Below, in pieces: positions 15,386-23,815 of a DNA stretch of 64,000 nucleotides (positions within the stretch are counted from its first letter, which is position 1; every line of letters begins with the position of its first letter). The position numbers and the translations under genes were made by a program. The stretch lies in assembly GCF_900102745.1 (NCBI RefSeq), contig NZ_FMZF01000005.1, positions 248,001 to 312,000 on the forward strand, given 5' to 3'. Below the pieces are notes generated by a model. The model was given only the letters and a program-made list of their open reading frames with translations, made no database searches and was not told the DNA's origin. Origin of the DNA: Geodermatophilus telluris. Its GTDB lineage: Bacteria; Actinomycetota; Actinomycetes; Mycobacteriales; Geodermatophilaceae.

Positions 15386-18300
15386 TCAGTGGCCCGGGCT
15401 GCCGGGGCTGGAGTGCCAGAGCTTGCGGGGTGCGGCGGCCGCGGCGCGCCGGGCGGCGGTGGCGGCGTCGTCACCGGCCGGCCTGACGTCGGCGTAGGGC
15501 GACATGCGGAAGCCGGTGGGGTGCACCAGCACCGGCTTGACCACCACCGGCCGGGACCCGTGCGAGGCCGCCGCGCCGCTGATCGCCTGCTCGGTGTACT
15601 CCCCCGGCGCGGCCATCTGCTCGGCCACCGCGGCCAGCCCGCCGGTCTCCCACGCCTCGTGCAGCGCCGGGAGCTCCCAGGCCCCGGTCGCCCGGATCGA
15701 CACCCCGCGCGGGCCGGTGCGCCGCAGCACCCCGCGGATCACCAGCAGCCAGGAGTGGAAGACCGTCGCCGCGTAGGGCCCCTGCACGTCCTCGAAGAAG
15801 GTCGAGTCGGTGCAGCCGGTGCCGTCGTCGAGGGTCACGAACACCACCCGCCGCCCCGACCGGATGGGCGGGGTCTGGGTGGCCACCTTGACCCCGGCCA
15901 CCAGCACCTCGGCACCGCTGCGGCTGCCGAGCAGCTCCCCGGCCGGCACCGCGCCGACCGCGGCGAGGAACGGCCGGTAGAAGTCGACGACGTGCCGGCT
16001 GGCGTCCAGCCCGAGCACCTCCAGCTCCGCGCGCACCAGCTCGGCGTCGGTGAACTCGGGCAGCCCGGAGCCCGCGCCCCACGACAGCACACCTCCCGGC
16101 CCCTCCCCCGACAGGGCCGTCTCCTCCGCCTCGGAGACACCGGCGGGGTCCTCGGCGGTCCCCTCGCCGTCCCCGGGGCCGTCGTCGGGCTGCTCCAGGC
16201 CGAACAGGTCGAGGCTGAGCTGCCCCACCGAGCCGGCCTTCGCGCCGCTGCGGCTCCACCGGTCGAGCTCGCTGATCTGCAGCAGCAGGTCGCGGCGGGT
16301 CATCGAGCCGCGGGAGCGGGTGGGCCGGCCGGCCTCCCGGTCGCGCACCCCGAAGCCGTAGAGGGAGTCGAACCCGCCGGCCAGCACCAGCCGCTCGACC
16401 ACCGGGCGGGACACCGCGGCGCGCGTCCAGAAGTCGGTGAGCGACCGGTAGGGCTGCCCGGCGACGATCCGCGCCACCTCCTCGTCGGAGATGCCCTTGA
16501 CGTCGGCGAGCGCGAGCCGGATGCCGTAGCGGGAGGGGTCGGGCATGGCCGCCGGCATCCAGTCGGGGCGCCGCCAGTCGGTCCGGTCGGGCTCGCCACC
16601 GGGCGGGGCGAGCCGCTCCACCCGGTAGCTGCCGGTCGAGGCGTTGACGTCGAGACCGAGCACGCGGATGCCGAAGTTGCGGGCGTCGTCGAGGATCAGC
16701 CGCTTCGGGTACATGCCCGGATCGTGGGTGAGCACCCCGGCGAGGAAGGCCGCCGGGTGGTGGGTCTTCAGCCACGCCGACTGGTAGGTGGGCAGCGCGA
16801 ACGCCGCGGCGTGCGCCTTGCAGAAGCCGAAGGAGCCGAAGGCGACCAGCACCTCCCACACCTGCTCCACCACCTCGACCGGGTAGCGCCGCAGCGCCTC
16901 GGGCGCGAACCAGGCCCGCACCTCCGGGTGCAGCTCCCTGTCACCCAGCGCCCGGCGGGCCTCGTCGGCCTGGGCGAGGTCGCAGCCGGTCATCTGCGCC
17001 ACGATCTGCAGCACCTGCTCGTGGAAGACGACGACGCCGGCGGTCTGCTCGAGGAACGGCGCGAGGTCGGGGTGCGGGTAGACCGGGTCGCGCCAGCCGT
17101 TCCGGGCCAGCAGGAACGGCGTCACCATGTCGCTCTTGACCGGGCCGGGCCGGAACAGCGAGATGTCGATGACGATGTCCTCGAACGTCTCCGGCCCGAA
17201 CTTGCCGACCAGCTCGCGCTGCCCCGGCGACTCGATCTGGAACATGCCGAGCGTCCGGGTGCTGCGGATCAGCTCGAAGGTCGTCGGGTCGTCCCTCGGG
17301 ATCGCGTCGACGTCGAGGGTCTCGCCGTCGACCCGGGCCACCTCCTCGACGGCGTGCGCGATCGCCGACTGCATCCGGATGCCGAGCAGGTCGAGCTTGA
17401 GCAGCCCCAGCTCCTCGACGTCGTCCTTGTCGAACTGGCTCATCGGGTAGCCGAGGTAGCTGTTCTCCACCGGGGTGCGGTCGAGCAGCGTGGCGTCGGA
17501 GAGCAGCACCCCGCACGGGTGCAGCGCGATGTGCCGGGGCAGCCCGTCGAGCCGGGCGACGAGGTCGAAGAGCAGGTCGAGGTCGCCGGTGCCGCCGCCC
17601 CGGCGCGAGCCCAGCCGGCTGGCCCGCAGCTCCGGCAGGTCGCGCAGGGCGGCGTGCACCTGGCTGGCCCGGACGTGCGGGAAGGCCTTGGCGATCGCGT
17701 CGACCTCGGCCGGCGGCAGCCCGAGCGCGGCACCGACGTCGCGGACGGCGTGCCGCACCCGGTAGGTGTCCATCATCGAGATGCAGCTGACCCGGTGGGC
17801 GCCGAAGCGGTCGATGACCGCGTCGTAGACCTCCATGCGGCGGGCGGACTCCACGTCGATGTCGACGTCGGGCAGCTGGTGGCGCAGCGGCGAGAGGAAC
17901 CGCTCCATCAGCAGGCCGTAGCGGATCGGGTCGACGTCGGAGATGCCCAGCAGGTAGGTGACCAGGCTCCCCGCGCCCGACCCGCGCGCCGCGGCCCGGA
18001 CCCTCAGGCTCCTGATGAGGTCGACCACGTCGGCGACGGTGAGGAAGTAGGAGGGGTACCCGAGGGAGTCGATGACGGCCAGCTCGTCGTCCAGCCGCCG
18101 GGTGACCGCCGCGGTGGCCGCCATCCCGCGCCGGCCGAGCCCGGCCTCGCAGCGGGCCCGCAGCACCTGCGAGGGACCCATCCCGCGCTCGGCCGGCGAG
18201 GTGACGACGTCGAGCTCGGGGTAGCGCACGGTGCCGATGCCGAGGTCCTCGCGGACGTCGACGACGCACTGCTCGGCCAGCCGGGCGGTGTGCTCGAGCA

Positions 18301-19216
18301 GCCGCAGCGCCGCGTCGCGGTCGGGGCCGGCGATCTCGGCGGCGACCTCGGCCATCTCCTTGCCCGACTTGAGGTACCCCTCGGCGGTGCGCCGGTCGAC
18401 GTGCCGGGGGTCGAGGGCGACCAGCCGCCGCGAGGCGTCGAGGACGTCGGCGGTGGGTGCGTCGAGGGCGTCGACGTAGCGGACGGCGTTGCCGAGCACG
18501 ACCGGCACGCCCTGCTCGGTGGCGAAGCGCAGCAGCCCCTGCGCGCGAGAGCGGTCGCCCCGGCCGCGGTGGTGCACCAGCTCGACCACCAGCGAGCCCG
18601 GGCCGAAGACCGAGCGCCAGGCGTCCAGCCGGGCCGCGGCGACGTCGGCCCGGCCGGCGGCCAGCGCCCGGCCCACCGGCGAGTCCGGCCCCAGCACGGC
18701 GACCAGCCCCGGGGCGTGCTCGGCGGCCAGCGCCAGCGAGGCCACCGGCTCGCCGCGGGTGCCGCGCAGGTGGGTGGCGCTGGTCAGCCGGCACAGCGCC
18801 CGCCAGCCGGCGCCGTCCCGGGCCAGGAAGGTCACCCGGGGCAACCGCGGGTCGACGCTCGCCCCGCCGCGCGCCGGACTGCGCCGGGCCGGCCGCACCG
18901 GCGCACCCCGGCCCCGGTCCACCCCGGGCACGGTCAGCTCGTCGTCCTCCCCCAGCACGCGCGCCCGGGCCCGCGGCACGGCGGCGTCCACCGCCGGGGC
19001 GACCGCGAGGTCGACCCCGAACAGCGGCCGCACCCCGGCCGACCGGCAGGCGAGCGCGAACTTGACCGCGCCGTAGAGGCCGTCGCGGTCGGTCAGCGCC
19101 AGCGCGCCCATGCCGTGCTCGGCGGCGCGCGCCACCAGGTCGGCGGGGTGGTTGGCCCCGTACCGCAGGGAGTACCCGGAGGCGACGTGGAGGTGGACGA
19201 AGGGGTCCCCGCTCAC
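15386..19216 (-). CDS. dnaE2: Error-prone DNA polymerase III alpha subunit DnaE2
   Basis: A C-family polymerase of 1276 residues. It begins with the PHP domain (VHLHVASGYSLRYGANHPADL), contains the palm with PDVDIDVESARR, helix-hairpin-helix segments and a C-terminal OB fold (VFVTLDDGTGCTDSTFFEDV), and ends with the DnaE2-type tail KLWHSSPGSPG. DnaE2 performs damage-induced mutagenic synthesis. QLSLDL at residues 999-1004 matches the hexameric beta-clamp motif QLxLxL. An acidic linker around residues 1010-1040 makes it longer than the usual 1050-1100. The GTG start overlaps the HEPN stop by four bases, placing it last in a LexA-controlled operon. Confidence 0.92.
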   Translation of the reverse strand: MSGDPFVHLHVASGYSLRYGANHPADLVARAAEHGMGALALTDRDGLYGAVKFALACRSAGVRPLFGVDLAVAPAVDAAVPRARARVLGEDDELTVPGVDRGRGAPVRPARRSPARGGASVDPRLPRVTFLARDGAGWRALCRLTSATHLRGTRGEPVASLALAAEHAPGLVAVLGPDSPVGRALAAGRADVAAARLDAWRSVFGPGSLVVELVHHRGRGDRSRAQGLLRFATEQGVPVVLGNAVRYVDALDAPTADVLDASRRLVALDPRHVDRRTAEGYLKSGKEMAEVAAEIAGPDRDAALRLLEHTARLAEQCVVDVREDLGIGTVRYPELDVVTSPAERGMGPSQVLRARCEAGLGRRGMAATAAVTRRLDDELAVIDSLGYPSYFLTVADVVDLIRSLRVRAAARGSGAGSLVTYLLGISDVDPIRYGLLMERFLSPLRHQLPDVDIDVESARRMEVYDAVIDRFGAHRVSCISMMDTYRVRHAVRDVGAALGLPPAEVDAIAKAFPHVRASQVHAALRDLPELRASRLGSRRGGGTGDLDLLFDLVARLDGLPRHIALHPCGVLLSDATLLDRTPVENSYLGYPMSQFDKDDVEELGLLKLDLLGIRMQSAIAHAVEEVARVDGETLDVDAIPRDDPTTFELIRSTRTLGMFQIESPGQRELVGKFGPETFEDIVIDISLFRPGPVKSDMVTPFLLARNGWRDPVYPHPDLAPFLEQTAGVVVFHEQVLQIVAQMTGCDLAQADEARRALGDRELHPEVRAWFAPEALRRYPVEVVEQVWEVLVAFGSFGFCKAHAAAFALPTYQSAWLKTHHPAAFLAGVLTHDPGMYPKRLILDDARNFGIRVLGLDVNASTGSYRVERLAPPGGEPDRTDWRRPDWMPAAMPDPSRYGIRLALADVKGISDEEVARIVAGQPYRSLTDFWTRAAVSRPVVERLVLAGGFDSLYGFGVRDREAGRPTRSRGSMTRRDLLLQISELDRWSRSGAKAGSVGQLSLDLFGLEQPDDGPGDGEGTAEDPAGVSEAEETALSGEGPGGVLSWGAGSGLPEFTDAELVRAELEVLGLDASRHVVDFYRPFLAAVGAVPAGELLGSRSGAEVLVAGVKVATQTPPIRSGRRVVFVTLDDGTGCTDSTFFEDVQGPYAATVFHSWLLVIRGVLRRTGPRGVSIRATGAWELPALHEAWETGGLAAVAEQMAAPGEYTEQAISGAAASHGSRPVVVKPVLVHPTGFRMSPYADVRPAGDDAATAARRAAAAAPRKLWHSSPGSPGH

Positions 19217-19692
19217 CGCCCGCGGGCGGGACGGTGGGCGGTGCCGCCGACCACGCGCGGGCGCGGGGCGGGCTCGGGCTCGTGGCCGAAGAGGTCCTCG
19301 ACCACGGTGAGGAAGGAGCCGACGTCGCGGACCAGGTCGTCGGCCTCTCGCTCGGTGACCGCGCGGGACAGCCCGGCCTCGGCCGCGGCCCGCTTGGCCG
19401 CGCCGGCGGCGAAGAAGGTGGCCCACTCGCCGAGCTCGGGAGCGACCTGGCCGAGCAGCACCCAGGCGCTGCGCGGCCGACGGCGGCTGCCCTCGGGCCG
19501 GGTGCGGGCGGCCAGCACCGCCGCCGCGGCGCGCAGCGCGCCCAGGTGGGCGGTGGCGTAGCGACGGCGCGGGTCGGTCGAGCCCGCCGCCTCGTCCAGG
19601 GCCCGGGTGGCCTGGTCGAGCAGCTGGAGGGCGGCCGTCGGCAGCGGCGGGGGCAGGGGCAGCTGGTCGGCCATGACGCGAGCGGCGCCCAT
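19213..19692 (-). CDS. HEPN domain protein (SAV_6107 type)
   Basis: A largely helical protein of 159 residues that matches the actinobacterial SAV_6107-type HEPN proteins encoded beside DnaE2. Helical blocks around ALQLLDQATRALDEA, YATAHLGALRAAAAVL and EREADDLVRDVGSFLTVVEDLF are clear. No RxxxxH nuclease motif characteristic of toxin HEPN RNases is obvious, so a structural or accessory role is more likely. The ATG shares one base with the DUF6504 stop (TGATG), and the stop overlaps dnaE2, so all three are coupled and should be SOS-induced together. Confidence 0.8.
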   Translation of the reverse strand: MGAARVMADQLPLPPPLPTAALQLLDQATRALDEAAGSTDPRRRYATAHLGALRAAAAVLAARTRPEGSRRRPRSAWVLLGQVAPELGEWATFFAAGAAKRAAAEAGLSRAVTEREADDLVRDVGSFLTVVEDLFGHEPEPAPRPRVVGGTAHRPARGR

Positions 19693-20012
19693 CAGTCGTG
19701 CACCCGCACGAGCGACCACCGGTTGTCGGCGGCGTCCCAGGACAGGTCGTAGACGCCGGCGAAGCTCATCCGCGACCGCCCGGCCCGCACCGCCTCGACG
19801 CGGAAGACCTCGCGGGGTGCGACCAGGTCGGCCGAGGCGCCGCCGGCGACCGGCCGCTGCCACCACGGCGGGGTCTCCACCCACGAGTCGAGCAGCTCGC
19901 CGACGACGTAGCGCCACTGGCCGCGCCAGAACTGCGCCGGACCGAGCGGCCCCCGCTCGACCCGCACCTCCTCGCCGACCCGCTCGCCGACGTCACCCAG
20001 CACCCGGCTCAT
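19692..20012 (-). CDS. DUF6504 family protein, first gene of the SOS mutagenesis operon
   Basis: A protein of 106 residues with the family-like pattern of a WRGQWRYVVGELLDSW block, PPWW, then a beta-rich end (YDLSWDAADNRWSLVRVHD). Homologues lie beside Y-family polymerase or DnaE2 genes in many actinobacteria, but the molecular function is unknown. ATG at 20012 has GGGGAG upstream. A perfect LexA box lies 82 bases before the start, making this the leading gene of the operon with HEPN and dnaE2. Confidence 0.82.
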   Translation of the reverse strand: MSRVLGDVGERVGEEVRVERGPLGPAQFWRGQWRYVVGELLDSWVETPPWWQRPVAGGASADLVAPREVFRVEAVRAGRSRMSFAGVYDLSWDAADNRWSLVRVHD

Positions 20013-20093
20013 GACCGACTCCCCACCCCCGTGCCCGCGACCGGCTCGACCACCGCCCGGGCGGGGAAGGTCCCGGGAGCGGCGGCCGGCCGT

Positions 20094-20109
20094 TCGAACG
20101 CCTGTTCGA
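20094..20109 (-). promoter_or_regulatory. Perfect LexA (SOS) box for the DUF6504-HEPN-dnaE2 operon
   Basis: TCGAACGCCTGTTCGA is a perfect 16-base match to the actinobacterial LexA site and fully palindromic in its arms. It lies 82 bases before the DUF6504 start with no intervening gene. Confidence 0.92.
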
Positions 20110-20226
20110 ACACCACGAGTAGACCTCACCCCGATGACGACGTCAAGCGGGCGTGTGACATGCCCCAGCAGCTCGGTCCCGACAGAGCCCAGCGGCCGGA
20201 GTCCGGTCGCCCACCGCAGCCCGGTG

Positions 20227-21300
20227 TCACGCAGAGTCGGGCGTGCGCTTGCTCGGCCGTGACACTCGTCTCGAGGCCCGGACCGCGGCCTGCCACGCAC
20301 GCACGTCCTCCTCCGTGACGGCTCCGTCGGTGAGGTCGTCCAGCAGCGGAGCCAGTCGTCGAGCGAGCCTGTCGGCATCGGCCTTGAGGAAGTCGGTGAC
20401 GGACGAGACCTTGAGTGCCAGCAGAGCCGACGCGACAGCAGCGGGCAGCCCAGGTTGACCCAGGAGGGTCACACGCTCCAGCAGCTCGTCAGGGTCGACA
20501 CCGGTCAGCCGGCCACGCAGCGCTGCTCGCCCGGAGGGAGTGCGCAGGACACGGGCGAGGTCCTGCACGGAGAAGATCCGGAAGGACTCCAGCCGCGTGA
20601 TCTGCTCCCTGGTGAGCCCAGGGAGGGCGGACACCGGAGGTGCCGGGACCGACGGCGCAGGAGGTGTGACGCCCTCTCTCGCGGTGAGACGCAGCCGCAA
20701 CTGCGAGACCGGTCGGCCTGCGCCACCGACCGGCTCACCGTCGGTGACGGTCGCCATCAGTTGTCCGAGCGGATCGACACGGAACCCGACCGCGAGGGTG
20801 GCGTCGAGATCGTCCAGGACGAAGGCGCCGCCGACCGTGGCATGACGGTTGAGCTCATGTTGGGCCAAGGCCATGCTGAACGCGAGCGACTCACCGAGTT
20901 CGTGCACCGCCACCTCGGTCGAGTGCGGCACCCCGGAGGTCGGCCCGACCACGTCACCGGAGACCTCGTCCGGCGGTCCGCCCGGACCGCCGTCGCCCGG
21001 TGGCGGATCCGACAGAGGACGGCCCATCAGGCTCAGCGTGATCTGACTCGATCTCCGTGCGTCCGGTGAGGTGGACACCCGCAGGACAGGAGCCCGACGG
21101 GGCCGCGCGCCCATGACGAGCGGCAGACGGAGCACCATCCGCAGACGCGACCACGTCCAGCCCGGTCGACCCACGACCGGGCAGTCGCCTTCGGGCGGTG
21201 ACTGGATCTGCGCATCCAGCTCACGTTGGGCATCGACCACCTGTCTGCCCAGCGCCGTCATGACGCTGGGCAGTGACGGCGCCCGCCGTGGTGCAGCCAT
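20227..21300 (-). CDS. Unknown accessory protein with helix-hairpin-helix-like C-terminus
   Basis: A protein of 357 residues I do not recognise. Residues 10-31 (SLPSVMTALGRQVVDAQRELD) resemble a segment of the beta-rich protein two genes upstream. The middle carries a second helix (LGESLAFSMALAQHELNRHA) followed by strands, a pattern resembling DUF2589-type proteins. From about residue 225, LPGLTREQITRLESFRIFSVQDLARVL and later GLPAAVASALLALKVSSVTDFL look like tandem helix-hairpin-helix units of the kind that bind DNA or mediate assembly. No signal peptide or membrane helix. ATG with GGAGG seven bases before it. It is the last gene of the accessory block, and its DNA is visibly less GC-rich than the flanks. 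Confidence 0.7.
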   Translation of the reverse strand: MAAPRRAPSLPSVMTALGRQVVDAQRELDAQIQSPPEGDCPVVGRPGWTWSRLRMVLRLPLVMGARPRRAPVLRVSTSPDARRSSQITLSLMGRPLSDPPPGDGGPGGPPDEVSGDVVGPTSGVPHSTEVAVHELGESLAFSMALAQHELNRHATVGGAFVLDDLDATLAVGFRVDPLGQLMATVTDGEPVGGAGRPVSQLRLRLTAREGVTPPAPSVPAPPVSALPGLTREQITRLESFRIFSVQDLARVLRTPSGRAALRGRLTGVDPDELLERVTLLGQPGLPAAVASALLALKVSSVTDFLKADADRLARRLAPLLDDLTDGAVTEEDVRAWQAAVRASRRVSRPSKRTPDSA

Positions 21301-21357
21301 TCGCTCGCCTCCGCGAGGGACGGGGAGATCCCCGCAGGAGGCGTCCACGGGTCCGCC

Positions 21358-22527
21358 TCACTGCGGGATCTCCAGGTGGTATGCCGGATCCGACGACGAC
21401 GGCGTGAGAAAACGCGAGATCCCCTGATCACCACGGACCGCGGACTCGAACGCCCGTCTGTCGCGGACCGATCCCGGCGCGACGTCGATGACGTTGAGGA
21501 CACGGGGATCGGCCGTGTGCTTCGAGACGGTGGCGGGGCCCAGACGCTCGATCTCGGACGTCATGTCACCGATGACGTCGGCCGGGTTGCGTCCGGCCCG
21601 TCGACCGGCGACGTACACGTCGATCACCTGGTCGCCGGCCCGTGCGTAGAGCGCCCGCTGTGCGGCGACTCCGTGCTGCTCGAGGTTGACGTACATGACG
21701 CGAGCCTGGTCAGCGGGGGTCCGTGAGGTGCTGGTGATGAGCAGCCCAGGCACACCTGCCCGGCTGCACACCGCCTCGAGGATCGCCAGGGATCGGGCGG
21801 AGACAGCTGCACGTACGGCTCTGGGACCGAACGCGATCTCCACCGCGGTGCTGCGGCCAGCCGTCCGCCGGGTCACCGTCGAGGGGGGACCAGGACCCAC
21901 AGCAGGGCTGCCTGCGGGCTCGACCGAGGTGCTCAGTACCGCGACCGCGTCGTTGTAAAAGCGCACGAACCGGTCGCAGTGCTCACCCGTCCCCAGTGGG
22001 TACTGCCGGAGCTTCCAACGGTTCCGGACCCCGGGCTGGTGCGCCAGGCGCCCAGCGTTGTAGGCAGCGGCCACGAGTGGCGGATCGAGACCGGTCCCTC
22101 TCGCCTGACTGGCGATGTACGCAGCACCGGCGTCGATCGAGTTGCCCGGATCGAGCAACCAGTCACGACCAAAACTCATCTGCACCGCCTCCCGAGCCGT
22201 GGACAGGAGCGTCTGCATCAACCCGATGCTGACCCGGTGTGGTGTCCGCTCGTCGGAGACGTAGGCAGGCTCGGTCCGCACGGCATCCCGACGACCCGCC
22301 GACTCCGTGCAGATGGTCGCAACGATCAGCGGCCGTGGGACACCGCGCTCACGGGAGACGCGGACGACGAGTGCCCCGTAGTCCTCCCACACCCGCTGCA
22401 CGGTGGCCGGCCGTCCCCTGGTGCGCTCGACCCCCGACCCCTCGATCTCCACACCACGGTCCGTGGTCCTCCAGCGGATGCCATCGGCATAGCCGTGGAA
22501 GAGTCGAGACCGACCTCCTGGTTGCAC
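21358..22527 (-). CDS. Fused lysozyme-like transglycosylase and M15-like peptidase
   Basis: A protein of 389 residues. The N-terminal half is a soluble lytic transglycosylase/goose-lysozyme-like domain: the catalytic Glu75 in ATICTESAGRR, then SIGLMQTL, and AAYNAGRL. The C-terminal half resembles M15 D,D-carboxypeptidases: ITSTSRTPADQARVMY, a zinc-ligand region SKHTADPRVLNVIDVAP and the end YHLEIPQ. Both would cut peptidoglycan, one glycan and one peptide. No signal peptide is seen, which is unusual for wall hydrolases. The GTG lies seven bases after the previous stop, whose TGA is part of the TGAGGT ribosome-binding site, so the two are coupled. Confidence 0.75.
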   Translation of the reverse strand: MQPGGRSRLFHGYADGIRWRTTDRGVEIEGSGVERTRGRPATVQRVWEDYGALVVRVSRERGVPRPLIVATICTESAGRRDAVRTEPAYVSDERTPHRVSIGLMQTLLSTAREAVQMSFGRDWLLDPGNSIDAGAAYIASQARGTGLDPPLVAAAYNAGRLAHQPGVRNRWKLRQYPLGTGEHCDRFVRFYNDAVAVLSTSVEPAGSPAVGPGPPSTVTRRTAGRSTAVEIAFGPRAVRAAVSARSLAILEAVCSRAGVPGLLITSTSRTPADQARVMYVNLEQHGVAAQRALYARAGDQVIDVYVAGRRAGRNPADVIGDMTSEIERLGPATVSKHTADPRVLNVIDVAPGSVRDRRAFESAVRGDQGISRFLTPSSSDPAYHLEIPQ

Positions 22528-22534
22528 GTCTACC

Positions 22535-23692
22535 TCAGACGGAGATCGAGACCTGCTGGCTGATCAGGTTGCGGGACACCGACACCAGCACCGACTCGGG
22601 CGGCCGGGTGGCGTCGAACGCATTGCCCTCACGGTTGATCTGGATCTCGAGCCGCCCCTCGGCGTCCGTCCTCGAGTCGTTCGAGGCGACGATGCCGAGC
22701 AGTGGCTGGCTGACCCTGACCTCGAGGGGAGCATCGGCGATCGGCTGCCCGTCCAAGTCGCGGAACTCCGCCGACAGCTTCACCCTCCTGCCGACCACGG
22801 TGGGCTGGGGCGTGGTCCCGGGAGGGGGTGGCTGCGGGCTCGACCCCTGGATCTGCTCCACCCCACTCGCCGTCACGCGCAGTCTCGGCCCCTTCTGGAC
22901 GATCAGCGGCCGTGGCAGCGTGATGTCGGGCCGCGGCTCGAGGGTCGCCTCGAGGTGCAACTGACCGGCCGCTCGATCGACGGAGTTCGTCGCAGTGGTC
23001 CCGCGCTCGAACTCGCTCGCGGAGAAGTCGAGCCCGCCGCCGATGCTGCCGTTGGACAGTCCGAGTCCTCCGCCGATGAGCCCGAACCCGGCGTTGCCGT
23101 TGAGGTTCAGATCGACGGAACTGCGCTTGCCCTTGACGTTGAAACCGTTCTCCGAGTTGAACTCCGAGACCTGCATGTCCGCCTGCATGTGGACACGGGT
23201 CCACTGGTAGAACGTCGGCATGACGTAGTTGATCAGTGGCAGTTTCTGGATGATCGGCCGACCGTCCTCCATCTCGCCGTTCTTGTTCACCACCTGCTCG
23301 TAGATGGCGACGACGTCGATGGACGTGTTCGACAGGGACTGCGCCGTTGCGACCGAGACCTCGTCCATGCCGCGCTGGCTGGCCGGCACCACCTTGCCGA
23401 TCGCCTTCATCAGGGAACCGAGTGCAGGTCCGCCGCGGTTGATCTCATCGGTGACGTCGGAGTCCGCGAGCCCTGATGACTCCGCCGACCGCGCAGCGCC
23501 ACCCGTCGCCAGGGGGCCGGTCGGGGACGTGTTGGACGCGACGGTCTCCACGACCCCCTGTACGAGCTCCTCCACGGCCCCCGTGGCTCCGGTGGCGTCC
23601 GCCACCCCGGTGCCGGGGGCACCGTCCGTGGCCTGGGCTGGCGGCGACGAGCCGGCAGCAGCGTCGGAGGAGCGGTCACGGTGTTCCGACAT
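22535..23692 (-). CDS. DUF2589-like beta-rich protein with C-terminal Ig-like domain
   Basis: A protein of 385 residues. Residues 1-85 are low-complexity Ala/Gly/Thr/Ser. Residues 91-112 (ALGSLMKAIGKVVPASQRGMD) resemble the N-terminus of the last gene of the block. A central beta-rich part with LPLINYVMPTFYQWTRVHMQ and repeated Gly/Ser-rich strands is consistent with the DUF2589 pattern, at low confidence. A Pro-rich linker (PQPPPPGTTPQP) leads to a C-terminal Ig-like or carboxypeptidase-regulatory-like domain (DLDGQPIADAPLEVRVSQP, DAEGRLEIQI). ATG at 23692 is preferred over 23698 because AGGGG is then six bases upstream. No signal peptide. Confidence 0.65.
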   Translation of the reverse strand: MSEHRDRSSDAAAGSSPPAQATDGAPGTGVADATGATGAVEELVQGVVETVASNTSPTGPLATGGAARSAESSGLADSDVTDEINRGGPALGSLMKAIGKVVPASQRGMDEVSVATAQSLSNTSIDVVAIYEQVVNKNGEMEDGRPIIQKLPLINYVMPTFYQWTRVHMQADMQVSEFNSENGFNVKGKRSSVDLNLNGNAGFGLIGGGLGLSNGSIGGGLDFSASEFERGTTATNSVDRAAGQLHLEATLEPRPDITLPRPLIVQKGPRLRVTASGVEQIQGSSPQPPPPGTTPQPTVVGRRVKLSAEFRDLDGQPIADAPLEVRVSQPLLGIVASNDSRTDAEGRLEIQINREGNAFDATRPPESVLVSVSRNLISQQVSISV

Positions 23693-23815
23693 GTCCATCC
23701 CCTGTCATCTCGCATCGGATCTAGTCGAACGGGTAGTGGATGGCGCGACCGCAACAGGAGCGGCGGCCTGTCGAGCTCGGGCTGTCGTGTGCGGGTCCGC
23801 CCCTCCCCCGAGGGG

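Noticed and set aside
15269-19561. Very long plus-strand frame opposite dnaE2
   Set aside because: It is an antisense shadow caused by high GC; the composition is Val/Gly/His/Arg noise and the minus-strand frame encodes a clear polymerase.
19213-19692. HEPN-MNT type toxin-antitoxin module
   Set aside because: No nucleotidyltransferase partner and no RxxxxH motif; context is the SOS polymerase operon.
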